A DNA stretch of 51,248 nt from GH45 sp046704385 (GTDB taxonomy: Bacteria; Bacteroidota; Bacteroidia; Bacteroidales; SZUA-534): NCBI GenBank assembly GCA_046704385.1, contig JBJKSB010000051.1, positions 1 through 51,248 on the forward strand, read 5' to 3'. Below are positions 19,299 to 28,638 of this stretch, in pieces (position 1 is the first letter of the stretch; each line of letters begins with the position of its first letter). The position numbers and the translations under genes were made by a program. The notes beneath the pieces are model-generated. The model was not told where the DNA came from and ran no database searches. It saw only the letters and a program-made list of their open reading frames with translations.

Positions 19299-21059
19299 AT
19301 GATAAAAGCAGGATGGTTCCTGGTTATAATGATAATGGTTAACCACTCATATGCACAGGATTGGTCTTCAAAATTGGTATGGGTAAACGCCGACGGACAA
19401 TTGGAATATGCCCCGGACGAAAAAGGCGGAACTATTCCTGATTTCAGTGCTGTTGGCTACAAATTTGGCGAAGTGTCAATACCAAACGTTCCTGTGAAAG
19501 TTACTGCCGAACCTATGAGCGGTGATGCCCGGACTTACCTGCAAAAAAAAATAAACGAAGTAGCCGGGTTACCCTTGGATGAAAATGGATTCAGGGGAGC
19601 TTTGCTGCTAAAAAAAGGGGAATACGAAGTAAGTGGCACATTAACCATTCCAAAATCGGGAATTGTTATTCGTGGTGAAGGAAATACTACTGATGGTACA
19701 GTAATAATTGAAACGGCAACCACACAGCTTGATTTATTCCATGTATACGGAAGTGGAAGCCGAATTGATGATCAGACATCCAAAACGGCAATTGCAGAAA
19801 ATTTTGTACCTGTTGGCAGAAAATATGTTGAGCTGGAAGATGCAAGTGGTTTTAGTGAAGGAGATTTAGTGGTTATTTTTCGGCCAGGTACCGACAATTG
19901 GATCCATGATTTAAAAATGGATCAGATTGACGAAGTGGACGGTACCGTACAATGGACCGGCAGTGCCTACAACCTTTATTTTGAACGCATTATTACAAAA
20001 ATTGAAGGCAATAAAGTTTATTTTAAAAACCCGGTTGTAATGGAAATGGATTCTGCTTATGGAGGAGGATACCTTCTTAAATGCAGCTTCCCGGGCAGGA
20101 TAAATAACTGCGGTATCGAAAATTTATATCTGAAATCGACTTATAACGGCTCCGTAGATGAAAATCATGGATGGAATGCCATAAAAATCAGCACTTCGGA
20201 AGATTGTTGGGTGCGCGAGGTAACTGCCTTACATTTTGGTTACAGCACCGTGAATGTTAGTGGTACGTCAAAACACGTTTCTGTAATTAGTGTAAAAAAT
20301 ATCGATCCCATTTCGCAAATAACCGGCAGCCGAAGGTACTCTTTTAATTGTGATGGTCAGCTTAACCTGTTTCAGAACTGCTACTCATCAAACGGCCGTC
20401 ACGATTATGTAACCGGGGCAAGGGTTTGTGGTCCAAATGTTTTTACACAATGTTCGGCGCGAAATACTCAGAATGATATTGGCCCTCACCATCGCTGGGC
20501 CGTTGGTACTTTATTCGATGTAATAAATACCTCAGGTGAAATTAATGTTCAGGATCGTGGTAACTGGGGAACCGGACATGGCTGGGCCGGTGTGACACAG
20601 GTTCTCTGGAATTGCAAGGTAAGTGGTGCCACCGTTCAATCGCCCTGGGTTTCAGGGAAAAATTACAGCATAGGAACTTATGGACAAAAACTCCAGGGTC
20701 GGTTATCAGGTCGGCCCGATGGTTACTGGGAGGGACAAAACAAAACGGGATTAACCCCCGAATCGCTGTATGAAGCACAGCTTTCGAACCGAAAAGGAAA
20801 TAAAGTGGGGATCAAGGATGTTAATGAGGGATGTATTCAGTTTTATCCTAATCCCTGTAAAAAGGAACTTAAAGTAAATTCCGACAATACGAATATCAAT
20901 TATCAATTTGTGAATTTAAACGGAACTAAAGTCTTGTGCGGAAATCTTCCCGGAAGCAATGAAACCATAGATGTGTCGATGCTCAGCCAGGGAATATATA
21001 TCCTGAAATACTCAACAAATAGTGCTTACCATTATCAGAAAATAATTGTCCAACGCTAA
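19299..21059 (+). CDS. Secreted right-handed beta-helix protein (pectate-lyase-like fold), T9SS target
   Basis: The start at 19299 gives a proper signal peptide (MIKAGWFLVIMIMVNHSYAQ); an upstream in-frame ATG at 19254 adds 15 residues. The body shows beta-helix coil repeats, a Pectate_lyase_3-like opening, and the stretches GIENLYLKS, EDCWVREVTALHFG and RHDYVTGARVCGPNVF, then GPHHRWAVGTLFD. These are shared by a family of predicted polysaccharide lyases or hydrolases that I cannot place in a numbered CAZy family. The C-terminus (GIYILKYSTNSAYHYQKIIVQR region) is a T9SS sorting domain, so it is likely on the cell surface. Its context with GH2 and SusC/SusD suggests it cuts the polymer before import. 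Confidence 0.75.
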   Translation: MIKAGWFLVIMIMVNHSYAQDWSSKLVWVNADGQLEYAPDEKGGTIPDFSAVGYKFGEVSIPNVPVKVTAEPMSGDARTYLQKKINEVAGLPLDENGFRGALLLKKGEYEVSGTLTIPKSGIVIRGEGNTTDGTVIIETATTQLDLFHVYGSGSRIDDQTSKTAIAENFVPVGRKYVELEDASGFSEGDLVVIFRPGTDNWIHDLKMDQIDEVDGTVQWTGSAYNLYFERIITKIEGNKVYFKNPVVMEMDSAYGGGYLLKCSFPGRINNCGIENLYLKSTYNGSVDENHGWNAIKISTSEDCWVREVTALHFGYSTVNVSGTSKHVSVISVKNIDPISQITGSRRYSFNCDGQLNLFQNCYSSNGRHDYVTGARVCGPNVFTQCSARNTQNDIGPHHRWAVGTLFDVINTSGEINVQDRGNWGTGHGWAGVTQVLWNCKVSGATVQSPWVSGKNYSIGTYGQKLQGRLSGRPDGYWEGQNKTGLTPESLYEAQLSNRKGNKVGIKDVNEGCIQFYPNPCKKELKVNSDNTNINYQFVNLNGTKVLCGNLPGSNETIDVSMLSQGIYILKYSTNSAYHYQKIIVQR

Positions 21060-21087
21060 AATCAGTACTAACTAAAAACTATTATTT

Positions 21088-22155
21088 ATGAAACATTTTA
21101 CTTTAATCTGCGCTTTTGTATTAATTTTTACATCGTTACATGTAAATGCACAGCGCAACTCTATCCTTTTTATTTCTGACGAATTACTGGCCGATTCTGA
21201 TGGCAATACGAACCTTGATCAGCCAATTATTGATGCCTTATCGGAGAATTATGATGTAACTATAGGTTACACACCCTTTGATTATGCATCAATGAATGAT
21301 TACGGAATGGTAATGATCGGGCGGGCCGTAAATAGCGGCGATTTTACCGATTATCTCGATTGGGCTGACGTTCAGGTTCCGGTTTTAATAGGAAGTGTTT
21401 GGTTGTTGCGCAACAACCGTATGATGTTTTTTAACTCAACAGATGCCAAAAAAGCTTCGGATGACGGAACAGTTTACGATGGAATAACCACATCAGTTAC
21501 TGTAGTTGATGTTAACGATCCTGCTTTTGACGGAGTTGATTTGACCGATGGTGATCAGTTGGCGTGGTATAACGGCATGTATGATTTCTTTAATGTTCCG
21601 TTCGACGGTTTTTCTGCTGTAAACAATGGTACTCCGCTGGCTTATATTACAGCTGATGATATTAATGCCGATGCTCCGGGAAAAGTGGTAATGGTTCGTT
21701 GGGATCCAGATATTGAAACCTATGATGGCTCCAGCAATTTTCCGGCTTCATATCGCTCATTTGTTCAATGGGGTGCCGATGACAATTCCACTCCACGTAA
21801 TTATAATTATTCAAATTATACCGATGGTTCCTTAAAAGTAATACTTAACGAAGTTGCATATCTGATGTCGCAATCAATCAATTATATTGGGATTAATGAA
21901 CAACAACCCGATCTTTCTCCCGATATCAGGGTTTATAACAATGCCAACCATATTACCATCGATTTAAGCCGATGCGAAGGAAATAACAATTTTAACGTAA
22001 GTGTTTACTCAATTAGCGGCCAATTGGTTTATCGCCAGGCGTTAACCACAAATCAATCCACAGTAAAGTTGCAAACATCATTAAAAGCAGGTATGTACCT
22101 GGTAAATATGAAAAACAATCAACTGAATTTTACATCAAAAGTTCAGGTTCGATAG
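21088..22155 (+). CDS. Secreted T9SS-sorted protein of unknown function in the polysaccharide locus
   Basis: A 355-residue protein with signal peptide (ending LHVNAQ) and a C-terminal T9SS domain (GMYLVNMKNNQLNFTSKVQVR region). The middle begins NSILFISDELLADSDGNTN and includes YGMVMIGRAV and VPVLIGSVWLL, which look like alternating strands and helices of a ThuA- or glutamine-amidotransferase-like Rossmann-type fold; no catalytic triad is identified. It follows the beta-helix gene by 28 bp and is the last gene of that operon. Surface location is likely; its role in polysaccharide use is by association only. Confidence 0.72.
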   Translation: MKHFTLICAFVLIFTSLHVNAQRNSILFISDELLADSDGNTNLDQPIIDALSENYDVTIGYTPFDYASMNDYGMVMIGRAVNSGDFTDYLDWADVQVPVLIGSVWLLRNNRMMFFNSTDAKKASDDGTVYDGITTSVTVVDVNDPAFDGVDLTDGDQLAWYNGMYDFFNVPFDGFSAVNNGTPLAYITADDINADAPGKVVMVRWDPDIETYDGSSNFPASYRSFVQWGADDNSTPRNYNYSNYTDGSLKVILNEVAYLMSQSINYIGINEQQPDLSPDIRVYNNANHITIDLSRCEGNNNFNVSVYSISGQLVYRQALTTNQSTVKLQTSLKAGMYLVNMKNNQLNFTSKVQVR

Positions 22156-22185
22156 TTTCTTAATTTGGTTTGAATTAATAAGTAA

Positions 22186-22217
22186 AAAAAGAGCACCCGC
22201 ATTGGAGTGCTCTTTTT
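22186..22217. terminator. Bidirectional terminator between convergent operons
   Basis: An 11-bp perfect stem (AAAAAGAGCAC with GTGCTCTTTTT) around a 10-nt loop, with A-tract on the left and T-tract on the right, so it works in both directions. It separates the rightward GH2 operon from the leftward susC-susD operon. Confidence 0.88.
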
Positions 22218-22262
22218 ATTTATCCTGCATTTTGAGCATATTGTATATTGAGTTGAAGTATT

Positions 22263-23936
22263 CTACCAACCGTCATATTGTTGTAGTTTTCCATTACTTA
22301 AAGAAACTTCGCGTTCAGGTACCGGTTCAAATTCATGTTTGCCTACCTGGTAATTCCGTTGAGTACCATCGGCCGTAGGTGATGCATTTAACACCTGGGC
22401 AGCTATTCCCCACCGAACTAAGTCTGCAAAGCGCATCCCCTCTGAAGAGAACTCAACCCTTCGTTCGTGCTGAATATCAGCAAGCGTAACACTGGTAAGT
22501 GCAGCAGGCACACCCGTATTACCACACATGCGTGCGCGTTCACGAACTTTGTTAATATATTGTAATGCTTTCCCTTGATCACCAGCCTCAAGTGCGGCCT
22601 CGGCAGCATTCAAATAAACTTCAGAGATACGGATAAGCCTGATATTTTGAGGGGCACTATGCCAGGGACCTCCGGCCTTTCTGAATTCCAGGTAGGATGC
22701 CTCCCATTTTGAAGGATAAATTTTAGTGATACAATGTTCGAAACTATAAGGAAATCCTTCTGCCGTTGCGCTATAATACTTATTAGTATCACCATCATGA
22801 ACCATTGATGCTGCTAAACGTGGGTCGCCCGGTTCAAAAGCATCGTACAATGCCTGTGTTGGAACTCCAAAGCCCCACATACCTGTAGTGGTTGAAACTC
22901 CATCGGCATTGTAATAATAACGGGCTCCACTCCATTGTGCCAGCGCATTACCACGAGCTGCCGACCAGCCTAAACCTTCCTGAACACACTGTATTTCAAA
23001 TACTCCTTCTTTGCTGTTGTCTCCGTCAGAGGTAAAAATATAGCGATAACCATTAACGTTACCTCTCCAGCTATTATGTTTTTCACCGTTTATACCCACC
23101 AATTCATATTGACCGGAATTAATCACCTCTTCAGAATACTTTAACGATTCGTTCCAGCGTTGGGTCATACCATCGAAACGGCTGTCTTTACCAGCATAAT
23201 TTTTGGCATACGATGATTCAAATAAATATAACCTCCCAAGTAAGGCTTTAGCAGCACCTTTGGAAGCACGACCGAATTCACCACCCTGTGCATTTCGTTC
23301 AGGAAGAACAGCAATTGCATCTTTTAAATCCTGTTCAATTAAGTTATAGATATCTTTTATGTTGGCCCGAGCCTGTTGAAATTCGTCAGAACCTAAAACA
23401 TGGTCCACTAATGGAACACCGCCAAAAATCTTTGTCAAATAGAAATAATTAATGGCACGGAGAAATTTCACCTCAGCAATTCTTCTGTTAATGATATTTG
23501 GATCTGCATTCGGATCGGTTTCTAAAATTCCGGGAAGTTTTTCGATAGCAATATTACAGAAGTAAATCGCTTTATAACAGGTACCCCATGTATCGGTTAA
23601 AACACCATCGGTAGTTAATGGAGTAAGCCAGTTGTAATACTGTAACGAAGGCACGTCAGTAATATCCTCACCACCGGCTTCAGCATCATCCGAAGGGATA
23701 TCACCCAGACGCTGCATCATATCTACACCCCAAACTCCAATATTATTAAATTGAGAATAGGCTGCAATCACTGCCTGTTCGCCCTGATCCTGTGTTAAAT
23801 AGAATGCAGCGCTGTTTTCTGCTGCCTGCGGCTTAACATCAAGAAAATCCTGGCTGCAACCAAAAATTGCAACAACAGGCAACAGGAATACCAAATACTT
23901 TAAATAACTTTTATTCATTTCTTTAATTTTTTTCAT
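22263..23936 (-). CDS. susD: SusD/RagB-family starch-binding-like outer-membrane lipoprotein
   Basis: A 557-residue SusD homologue with lipoprotein signal (FLLPVVAIFGC; an inner ATG at 23918 is an equally good start). It carries the family signatures: N-terminal SusD-like region (QDFLDVKPQAAENSAAFY), a TPR-like helical core (EVKFLRAINYFYLTKIFGGVPLV) and the C-terminal RagB/SusD domain (RISEVYLNAAEAAL, then RRVEFSSEGMRFADLVRWG). It binds glycan at the surface and lids the SusC channel. It follows susC by 19 bp on the same strand. The protein is a family member, not the starch-specific SusD. Confidence 0.95.
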   Translation of the reverse strand: MKKIKEMNKSYLKYLVFLLPVVAIFGCSQDFLDVKPQAAENSAAFYLTQDQGEQAVIAAYSQFNNIGVWGVDMMQRLGDIPSDDAEAGGEDITDVPSLQYYNWLTPLTTDGVLTDTWGTCYKAIYFCNIAIEKLPGILETDPNADPNIINRRIAEVKFLRAINYFYLTKIFGGVPLVDHVLGSDEFQQARANIKDIYNLIEQDLKDAIAVLPERNAQGGEFGRASKGAAKALLGRLYLFESSYAKNYAGKDSRFDGMTQRWNESLKYSEEVINSGQYELVGINGEKHNSWRGNVNGYRYIFTSDGDNSKEGVFEIQCVQEGLGWSAARGNALAQWSGARYYYNADGVSTTTGMWGFGVPTQALYDAFEPGDPRLAASMVHDGDTNKYYSATAEGFPYSFEHCITKIYPSKWEASYLEFRKAGGPWHSAPQNIRLIRISEVYLNAAEAALEAGDQGKALQYINKVRERARMCGNTGVPAALTSVTLADIQHERRVEFSSEGMRFADLVRWGIAAQVLNASPTADGTQRNYQVGKHEFEPVPEREVSLSNGKLQQYDGW

Positions 23937-23955
23937 TTAATAAATCTCTTTTGCT

Positions 23956-26900
23956 TTAGAATGTAATGTTGGCACCAAAATAGATCATTCTTGTTACCGG
24001 ATAAACTCCAATATCAACACCCATGGTTAGGGTTTGGAAAGTATTGTCTCCATCAAGACCTCCCACTTCAGGATTTAATCCTGTATATTTTGTCAGCGTA
24101 AACAGGTTTTTTCCACCGCCATAAATCCTGAGTTTTTCAACACCTAATTTTTCAGTAATTGACTTAGGCACCGTATATCCCAAAGTAACATTTCTTAAAC
24201 GCAGATAGGAACCATCTTCAACAAAGAAGTTTGACATCCTGGTGTAAGTAGCCGCTGTTAAACGGTAAAGATCAGTGTTGTGGTTTTCAGTTACCACTAC
24301 CTGACCGTCTTTAACCACTTCGTCGCGATAACGATTGGCAAAAGCTGTACCACGGTTTCCGGCACCAACCGGATTATATAGATATTGTTTAGTACCGTTC
24401 ATGATTTTATTGCCCAAAGTTCCGTTAAAGAATGCTGAGAAATCGAAACCTTTATATTGCAAGTTTACTGAGAATCCAAAATTCAGTTTTGGAATGGGGC
24501 TACCCAATAACACTTTATCCTGGTCGTTAACTTTACCATCGCCATTTACGTCTTTAAACTTGGCATCACCCGGTAACGCTTTTGGCTGGGCATAAACTTT
24601 ATCGCCGTTAGCGTCAAGAGTATATGGTTGGTTTGTAACAACCGTTTTACCATCAATTACCTGGGCATCACTTTCTGAGAACATCCCTTCAATATAATAT
24701 CCATAGAATTGTGCAATGGGATAGCCCTGAAGGGTCATATTTGTCGGGGTGATATTATGCACGGAACCGTATTGCATGGAGTCAGTTGCCAGTGTAATAA
24801 CCTCGTTTTTAAGGAATGTCATATTAACATCGAATGAACCGGTAAGTTCCCCTGTGCTTTTACGTCCACCAGCGGTAATTTCAATACCTTTATTGCTGAT
24901 TTTACCAATGTTTACTTCAGGCATGGTACCATTATAGGTGCCAGCAATGGCACTGGTTTCCTGTGAAAGAATCATACCGTCATTCACTTTATTAAACGCA
25001 TCAACCGTTAATGATACACGGTTTTCGAAGAAAGTTAAATCCAAACCCAGGTTTGACATGTTTACGGATTCCCAGTGAAGGTCAGGATTGGCAATCTGGT
25101 TAGGGCCCGTACCAGTCTGAGTGGTAGTACCATTCACAGTATACCTGAATTCCGGATTGGTTACTACAGTTGACAAATATGGGAATCCGCCCTTACCGTT
25201 AGCACCTGTTTGTCCGTATCCAAAACGAAGTTTACCCGTTGTCAGATAAGGAACATTTGCCATAAATGCCTCTTCGCTGAATTTCCAGCCCACTGAGAAT
25301 GAAGGGAAAGTACCCCAACGATAATTGGGACCAAAGTTGCTGGCCCCGTCACGACGTACATTTATAGTTAAAAGGTAGCGGCCAAAATAATTATAATTTA
25401 AACGTCCAAAATAACCCTGCCCGGCACCGATACCTGCTGAACCTGTTACATTTTGAACATCGGCAGTATCATTAAGTGATTTGGATAAATAAAGCAAATT
25501 GGGATTGTCGCTTGACATATTAACCCTTTGGCCTGAAATATCGTACCACCACCATTTGTTGGCTTCCATACCCACCATTGCTGACAAATGATGATTCTCT
25601 GCAATGGTGGTATTGTAACTAAGGTAATTCTGGAAGTTCCACGACATGTTTTTACTCATACTTTGAAGCAGCTTATCCTGATCGTTGAAATCAGTTGGCG
25701 ATGCCCAATATACTTTTTGATATTCTTTTTGATCGTTCAAACCAATTCCACCTGTGATCCTGCTTTGAAAATCAAGGCCTTTGATGATGTTGACTTTTGC
25801 CCCGAAATTGCCTTGAATATTGTTGTTTTTGTTTACTTTATTTTTATTATCAAGAGCCGGCATGGGGTTGGCAACGTTATTTGGTGATATGCTCCAGACA
25901 CCATTAGCATCATAAGCCGGAATGGTAGGATCAGCTGATATCACAGTAACGATGGGGTTATTATAAAAATTATGCCAGTACCAATTATCAAAACCGTCAG
26001 TTTCGTTATTAACAAATGTTACTTTTTCATCAAAAGTTAAACGTTTATTTACTTTATGCTCAGAATTTAAACGCATGGTATAACGCTGATAATCGGTATT
26101 TTCAACAATCCCGTTTTGTTGGTACAAACTTGTACTAAACATAAAAGTTGAAACGTCGTTACCGCCCGATAATGATATATCATAGGTGTTGGTGCGCGAA
26201 GGTTTGAATACCGTACTCTGCCAATCGTATGTTTTAAGGGTATCGGGTTGGGTATTCATGTGCTTCCTGTTAATTTCCTCCAGTAATTCCGTATATTGTT
26301 GGGCATTCATCATATCGAGTTTTCCAACCGGATTATCAATACCTGAATAAACGTTTGCATCTACTTTCATTTTTCCAGAAGTTCCGGTTTTAGTAGTTAC
26401 AAGTATTACACCATTACCCCCGGTAGAACCATAAATAGCAGCAGAAGAGGCATCTTTTAAAACTTCGATCGATTCAATATCTGCAGGGTTAATGCTGTTT
26501 AAATCGCCGGCAACTCCATCAATAATAACCAAAGGATTTGAACCGTTAAGTGAGCTGATACCACGGATTTGAATAACCGGTGCTTCACCAGGCCGACCGG
26601 ACTTGGAAAAAATATTAACACCGGCTGCCATACCCTGTAATGCATTCTCAACATTTGGGACTGGCACGCTGTTTAACTTTTCAGATGAAACCGAGGCAAC
26701 GGCACCGGTTAAATCACTCTTTTTCTGGACCCCGTAACCGGTTACAACAACTTCATCTAAGCCCATAATGTCTTGCTTTAGATTAATGTCGAAGGTAGTG
26801 TTATTCCCAACAGGAACCTCCTGGGTGGTAAATCCAATATAAGAAAACACCAGTATGTCGGTAGTATTTGCTGTAATAACAAAATTACCGTCAATATCGG

Positions 26901-27117
26901 TAATGGTTCCAATGGTTTTCCCTTTTAAAGAAACCGAAACACCTGGCAGAGGTGCCTGGGTACCATCTTCCTTTACATTACCCTTAATCTGTACGCCAGG
27001 TAACGTCTGGCCTACCAACACGTTAACCTCTCCCGCTAAAGAAATGATAGCCAATGCTAACATCAGCATCACTGATTTCTTTAACGAAATTAGTTTTGAG
27101 ATTTTTTTTCTACACAT
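23956..27117 (-). CDS. susC: SusC/RagA-family TonB-linked outer-membrane transporter
   Basis: A 1053-residue TonB-dependent transporter. A signal peptide is followed by a carboxypeptidase-regulatory-like domain (~40-120; VQIKGNVKEDGTQAPLPGVS), the SusC signature DEVVVTGYGVQKKSDLTGAV, the plug (IRGISSLNGSNPLVIIDGV, IESIEVLKDASSAAIYGS) and a beta-barrel ending in an aromatic residue (RMIYFGANITF). It imports oligosaccharides together with the downstream SusD partner using TonB energy. There is no N-terminal sigma-regulator-interacting extension, so regulation is more likely by the HTCS. Confidence 0.96.
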   Translation of the reverse strand: MCRKKISKLISLKKSVMLMLALAIISLAGEVNVLVGQTLPGVQIKGNVKEDGTQAPLPGVSVSLKGKTIGTITDIDGNFVITANTTDILVFSYIGFTTQEVPVGNNTTFDINLKQDIMGLDEVVVTGYGVQKKSDLTGAVASVSSEKLNSVPVPNVENALQGMAAGVNIFSKSGRPGEAPVIQIRGISSLNGSNPLVIIDGVAGDLNSINPADIESIEVLKDASSAAIYGSTGGNGVILVTTKTGTSGKMKVDANVYSGIDNPVGKLDMMNAQQYTELLEEINRKHMNTQPDTLKTYDWQSTVFKPSRTNTYDISLSGGNDVSTFMFSTSLYQQNGIVENTDYQRYTMRLNSEHKVNKRLTFDEKVTFVNNETDGFDNWYWHNFYNNPIVTVISADPTIPAYDANGVWSISPNNVANPMPALDNKNKVNKNNNIQGNFGAKVNIIKGLDFQSRITGGIGLNDQKEYQKVYWASPTDFNDQDKLLQSMSKNMSWNFQNYLSYNTTIAENHHLSAMVGMEANKWWWYDISGQRVNMSSDNPNLLYLSKSLNDTADVQNVTGSAGIGAGQGYFGRLNYNYFGRYLLTINVRRDGASNFGPNYRWGTFPSFSVGWKFSEEAFMANVPYLTTGKLRFGYGQTGANGKGGFPYLSTVVTNPEFRYTVNGTTTQTGTGPNQIANPDLHWESVNMSNLGLDLTFFENRVSLTVDAFNKVNDGMILSQETSAIAGTYNGTMPEVNIGKISNKGIEITAGGRKSTGELTGSFDVNMTFLKNEVITLATDSMQYGSVHNITPTNMTLQGYPIAQFYGYYIEGMFSESDAQVIDGKTVVTNQPYTLDANGDKVYAQPKALPGDAKFKDVNGDGKVNDQDKVLLGSPIPKLNFGFSVNLQYKGFDFSAFFNGTLGNKIMNGTKQYLYNPVGAGNRGTAFANRYRDEVVKDGQVVVTENHNTDLYRLTAATYTRMSNFFVEDGSYLRLRNVTLGYTVPKSITEKLGVEKLRIYGGGKNLFTLTKYTGLNPEVGGLDGDNTFQTLTMGVDIGVYPVTRMIYFGANITF

Positions 27118-27708
27118 AGATTTTAATTTTAAGTATTAGTTATTTGATTTTGTAAATTGGAATTTGTATTTCCGGGATATATTAAAACATATACCTTCTT
27201 TATATATTCATTTGTTTTTTTAAGTGGAAAAAGTCGATAATATACTCTTTGAGCAGATGCTAATAAAAGCAAACACATTAATCCGCTTTGTAATAAAAAG
27301 CCGCAATTCTGATAATTTCAAAAATCGAAAAAACAGTAACTTAGTGATCTTCAAGTATATAAAATTTATTGTTTCTTATTCCTTCCAATGTAGAAAGGTA
27401 TTTAGAAGCAGTTACTTAGGGTTATCGGGAAGTAACAAATACTTGTAATTTTGTAACATTTGAAGCTTTTGCTTTACGTTTTGTTAAAGATGGGTTATGA
27501 TAAATTAAATAAAGGGATCACTTGATAATTACGGTGGATTCAATTTATAGAGAGGTGAAAAATTGGAATATTGGAATGATGGAAAATTGTAAATGATCCC
27601 TTTTCATTATAGATAATTAAAACCAACAACCTTGCCGTATGTCGGTCGTTCTTTGCTTATCCCGAAAGATAAAAATATTTTTATTTGTTAATATTGATGG
27701 TATGGGCT
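27118..27708. other. Gene-free stretch of about 590 bp upstream of susC
   Basis: This holds the susC promoter and leader on the left and the downstream side of the decayed module on the right. I found no persuasive gene; a 74-codon frame here has an odd composition and no recognisable features. Confidence 0.4.
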
Positions 27709-28326
27709 TTATATGTTAACGCTCTTTCGCTCAACTTTATCTTGAATCCAGGTAAAATGAATTGATAGTTTTAGAAGAAAAAGATATGACCCATAATCAC
27801 TTAATGTAAACAACCTTTTCTCTTTTAAGTTGTCTCTTGAAATTAACTTATTTGGAAAATTACATACCCTATCAAAGAATACAATTGAATCATCTATTTT
27901 ACATTCAACTTTCGGCAAATAAAAGATCTGTGTGATTTCTTGGTTTTTTATAGATTGAATATGTGAATCAATCTGTTCATTTGATTATTCTGAGTTTTTA
28001 TATTATGCTTGTTTATATTTAGCTAAGTTGATAATTGGAGCGTAAACTACTTGCGATGGAAAGTTTCTGACATTTGTTAAGTCAATATCACAAGTGTTTG
28101 ATAAAATCATGCCAGGAACAGGTTTTATATCAGGCTTTGGTAAATTAACAAACAGCATATCAATTATCCCATCCCCTTAATAAATAATGTCAGTATCCGA
28201 TAAATAGTTGGTATAAATCCTTGTGTCAATATTATTCGGAAAATTCTTTAAACTATCAAAAAGTTCTTTATCAGATTCAGCAGATAAAAACTTAGGTAAA
28301 TACAGTTTAAAGTCTTCAAGTTTCAT
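27709..28326 (-). pseudogene. Third gene of TIGR04255 module, interrupted by three in-frame TAA codons
   Basis: Read from an ATG at 28326, one frame continues for about 205 codons without any shift but contains TAA at 28179-28177, 28005-28003 and 27987-27985. The pieces join sensibly: MKLEDFKLYLPKFLSAE..., then IIY*GDGIIDMLFVNLPKPD, VPGMILSNTCDIDL, FPSQVVYAPIINL, EITQIFYLPKVECKID and ending FTLSDYGSYLFLLKLSIHFT. The first stop is one base from CAA (Gln). Its ATG overlaps the stop of the preceding gene (ATGA), typical of a coupled operon. I read it as a recently inactivated gene of a conserved but uncharacterised family. Confidence 0.75.
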
Positions 28327-28637
28327 ATTAAATCCCAGAAATTATCATTTACAATATCAACAAATTCACTTTCAATATCCTTTGTGTTTTTCAATAAGTT
28401 TTTGGTAAATGAAATCATAGTGTTGATTTTTTCAACGTCCTCGTCATGGAAACTATAATCAAATGATGGATTGAATGCATTATCTTTCCAATCAGCAATA
28501 TTTACATTGTTCTCAAATGCTACTTCCTGTTGAGGGATCAAGGAACTATCTGTTTCAAGACTCAAACTAACAACACTGGAACTCAATGTTGCTATAATAA
28601 TAAGATTTGATAAAGATGTATTTGAATTTGTCAACAT
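28323..28637 (-). CDS. Small protein between TIGR04255 gene and its broken partner
   Basis: A 104-residue protein whose start lies one base after the stop of the upstream TIGR04255 gene and whose stop overlaps the next start by ATGA. It opens with a short hydrophobic stretch (LSNLIIIATLSSSVVSLSL) that could be a weak membrane segment, then an acidic soluble part (FHDEDVEKINTMISFTKNLLKNTKDIESEFVDIVNDNF). No family recognised. The tight packing suggests the three genes act together. Confidence 0.6.
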   Translation of the reverse strand: MLTNSNTSLSNLIIIATLSSSVVSLSLETDSSLIPQQEVAFENNVNIADWKDNAFNPSFDYSFHDEDVEKINTMISFTKNLLKNTKDIESEFVDIVNDNFWDLI

Positions 28638-28638
28638 T

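Noticed and set aside
27224..27448. 74-codon plus-strand frame upstream of susC
   Set aside because: Low-complexity AT-rich translation without features; it lies in the expected susC promoter and leader region on the opposite strand.
27709..27918. Stand-alone 69-residue gene
   Set aside because: It is the tail of the longer interrupted frame starting at 28326, in the same phase, and makes better sense as part of that pseudogene.
27709..28326. Stop-codon recoding or an alternative genetic code
   Set aside because: All three stops are TAA, the neighbouring gene has also lost its start, and other genes in the window use TAA normally as a stop; decay is simpler.
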